Below the pieces are notes generated by a model. That model saw only the letters and a list, made by a program, of their open reading frames with translations. It was not told the DNA's origin and made no database searches. 64,000 bases of DNA. Origin: Anatilimnocola aggregata. GTDB taxonomy: Bacteria > Planctomycetota > Planctomycetia > Pirellulales > Pirellulaceae. Below are positions 62,749 to 64,000 of the stretch, piece by piece. The position numbers and the translations under genes are program-made. Within the stretch, counting starts at the first letter, position 1. Every line of letters starts with the position of its first letter. The stretch spans positions 3,906,001 through 3,970,000 of the forward strand of contig NZ_CP036274.1 of assembly GCF_007747655.1 (NCBI RefSeq), given 5' to 3'.

Positions 62749-63065
62749 GAAACACGACGACGCAGGAATTGATAGATCTGAAAACCTCGAGAATGGTTTC
62801 GTGTCGTAAAGCAAGCCCGCTGGGGGTATCTCGTTGGGACTACCGACGTGAACACCCGCTTCGCACCTGGCGACGTTCGCGCCATTGAGTCCCGATTCTC
62901 ATCGCACAACCTACCGACAAATTGTCGCTGGTGGAGGTCTTGAAGCGATGGGCCACGGAAGAGGGCGACACCTGTTCAGATTGCCTTCGTATGGCTAATG
63001 TCGGGCGTGAAGGCGCCGCTTAAGATTTAGCAAAAAGCCAGCCGGAGCTTCCGTGTGCGGTTCGG

Positions 63066-63144
63066 TCCGACATGCCGATGTTACTTTTCCTGCGCTCTCT
63101 AGTTAGTATCTGCGTCCCGACCAGTACCCCGGATCGAACGAGGC
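63066..63144. repeat. Direct repeat, copy 2, after the sigma/FecR/NHL cassette
   Basis: Imperfect copy of 57205-57282, same orientation, with the identical 31-base core at 63101-63131. The two copies lie 5.86 kb apart and enclose exactly the sigma-FecR-NHL genes. Confidence 0.8.
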
Positions 63145-63159
63145 TGTTAACCACTTTTC

Positions 63160-63420
63160 CGGCTAAAACAGAGAGCGGAGAGAGTTCTCGGGTGAGTGGC
63201 GGCGAAATCGGTCGCCGGGCAAAAATAGAGAGCGCGGTAGGAACACCGGAGAGAGTTCGGCTCTCGCCGTAACTCCTTGCAGAACAATGTGTAAACGTCA
63301 AAAGCCGGCAGAACTCTCTGGCCGGCGTTTAGCGTTAACCGTTGGGTCGGTCCAAGTTAGGGCCGAAATAGGAGCTCCCTGGTCGGGACTCTCCTACTAA
63401 CCGCGCTCTCTGTTTTTCGT
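63160..63420. repeat. Cluster of short AGAGAGCG-type repeats and hairpins
   Basis: A unit close to AAAAAYAGAGAGCGCGGTAG occurs at about 63165 and 63222 on the plus strand and inverted at about 63392-63418. GAGAGAGTTC recurs nearby. Hairpins are GCCGGC/GCCGGC near 63303-63330 and TAGGAG-c-TCCC/GGGA-ct-CTCCTA at 63369-63396. The rest of 62749-63600 shows no gene. Confidence 0.55.
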
Positions 63421-63699
63421 CTCAGATTGGGCCGCGGTTTTGCGTTAAGCAGTTATGGGGAGAGTTCGGCCTGATACCCCAGTCGTGAAATTTCGAATCG
63501 GGTTAACAGCGTAGAGAATGAATTTGACGATCGCTGTGAAGATGGACTGTTAACGGGATCATCGAGAGAATTTCCAGCAGCGCGCATTCTCTTCGCTCTC
63601 GGATGAAATTGAGCAACGTCATCCGACAGCTCATCCGAAGTCGGCGTAAGTTTCAGATGGCCGACGGTCCCGGCGGGGTGAAAAAGGACGCACTTCCAT

Positions 63700-63932
63700 C
63701 ATTCGCTGCGTCAAACCCAGCCCCCAGCAGGAGTGCAATTTTCGGCAAAAAACACATGGACCATGTGTGCAAGGAGTATATGGACCATTACCACAAGGAA
63801 AGAAACGCCCTCGCGATCAAGCCGAGAACCCGCAACTCGACACAGCCAGTCGAATCGCTCCCCATGAACGAGATCCGTTGCACACAGAGACTGGCCGTGT
63901 TATTGAAAAGCTACGGCAGGAAATCTGCCTGA
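63700..63932 (+). pseudogene. Integrase-core transposase remnant, C-terminal part
   Basis: The frame reads SAIFGKKHMDHVCKEYMDHY, then HKERN, matching the end of rve-type integrase/transposase proteins that read FGxxHLxxxxxEYxxHYHxERN. It finishes NEIRCTQRLAVLLKSYGRKS, matching their usual GEVRCRERLGGLL(K/R)xYYR ending. The catalytic core and the conserved HQGL after ERN are missing, so it is a decayed fragment. The frame opens at 63603, but residues before ~63700 are not recognisable. The last 68 bases of the window show nothing. Confidence 0.6.
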
Positions 63933-64000
63933 AGCCTCGCCTCGGTAGCCAATGGTTTTAGAACAGAACCGGCCTGTGCTCATCCTACACGCGACTGCCG

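Noticed and set aside
63030..63070. Group II intron end
   Set aside because: GCTTCCGTGTGCGGTTC resembles intron domain sequence, but no domain V fold and no reverse transcriptase frame are present.
1..64000. tRNA, rRNA or CRISPR loci
   Set aside because: No T-loop/acceptor pattern, rRNA signature or regularly spaced identical repeats were found on reading; a dedicated scan was not possible.

Overview
The window looks like chromosomal DNA of a planctomycete, most likely of the Pirellulales. The evidence is a DUF1559 prepilin-like protein followed by a small lipoprotein, an ECF sigma factor / FecR-LamG pair of the Rhodopirellula type, an NPYESP-type membrane protein, a PQQ-propeller protein with a long proline-rich linker, a C-x-P-x-R sulfatase, a haem-c peroxidase, a fused NHL/di-haem protein, and rnpA-yidD standing apart from dnaA and rpmH. 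No rRNA, tRNA or CRISPR array was seen. No taxonomic search was possible.

Layout. 1-6.5 kb: 3' end of dnaE2 (imuC), a serine hydrolase, a HEAT/VWA protein, then a leftward lipB-lipA-sulfotransferase unit. 6.5-14.3 kb: a leftward operon of a PQQ-propeller membrane protein, an oligopeptide-binding-like protein and a secreted protein of unknown function. 14.6-20.1 kb: a small membrane protein, rnpA-yidD, an MFS transporter, DUF1559 + lipoprotein + cytochrome c peroxidase. 20.1-25.1 kb: amidohydrolase, DsbD-type reductase and small conserved proteins. 25.7-36.5 kb: housekeeping genes (yjbQ, holB, tmk, inositol-phosphatase family, groL-groS, uvrB), broken by two repeat-rich intergenic regions that resemble each other. 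37-38.5 kb: an APH-like/AAA kinase. 38.5-52.1 kb: a five-gene lipid/polyketide operon. 52.6-57.1 kb: sulfatase, transposase remnant, SPFH protein. 57.6-62.7 kb: ECF sigma, FecR-LamG and NHL/di-haem cassette between direct repeats. 62.7-64 kb: repeats and an integrase remnant.

The most notable system is the 13.6 kb leftward operon at 38513-52136. In order of transcription it encodes a thioester reductase with an SCP2-like tail, a 3044-residue iterative PKS, a FabL-like enoyl reductase, an HHxxxDG acyltransferase of the condensation/wax-synthase superfamily, and a phosphopantetheinyl transferase. The PKS reads KS - inactive KS (chain-length-factor-like) - AT - ACP - ACP - C45-like Ntn-hydrolase domain - KR - DH. 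Together the genes supply every step needed to build, reduce, release and transfer a long acyl chain. The logic resembles PUFA synthases and cyanobacterial heterocyst glycolipid clusters, but the embedded C45-like domain, which seems to lack its nucleophilic cysteine, is unusual. The product is unknown; a fatty alcohol, ester or amide lipid is an inference.

Other points worth a second look: a LipB homologue without the Cys/Lys dyad, a terminator in the leader of an uncharacterised gene (attenuator or sRNA), and two repeat systems in non-coding DNA.
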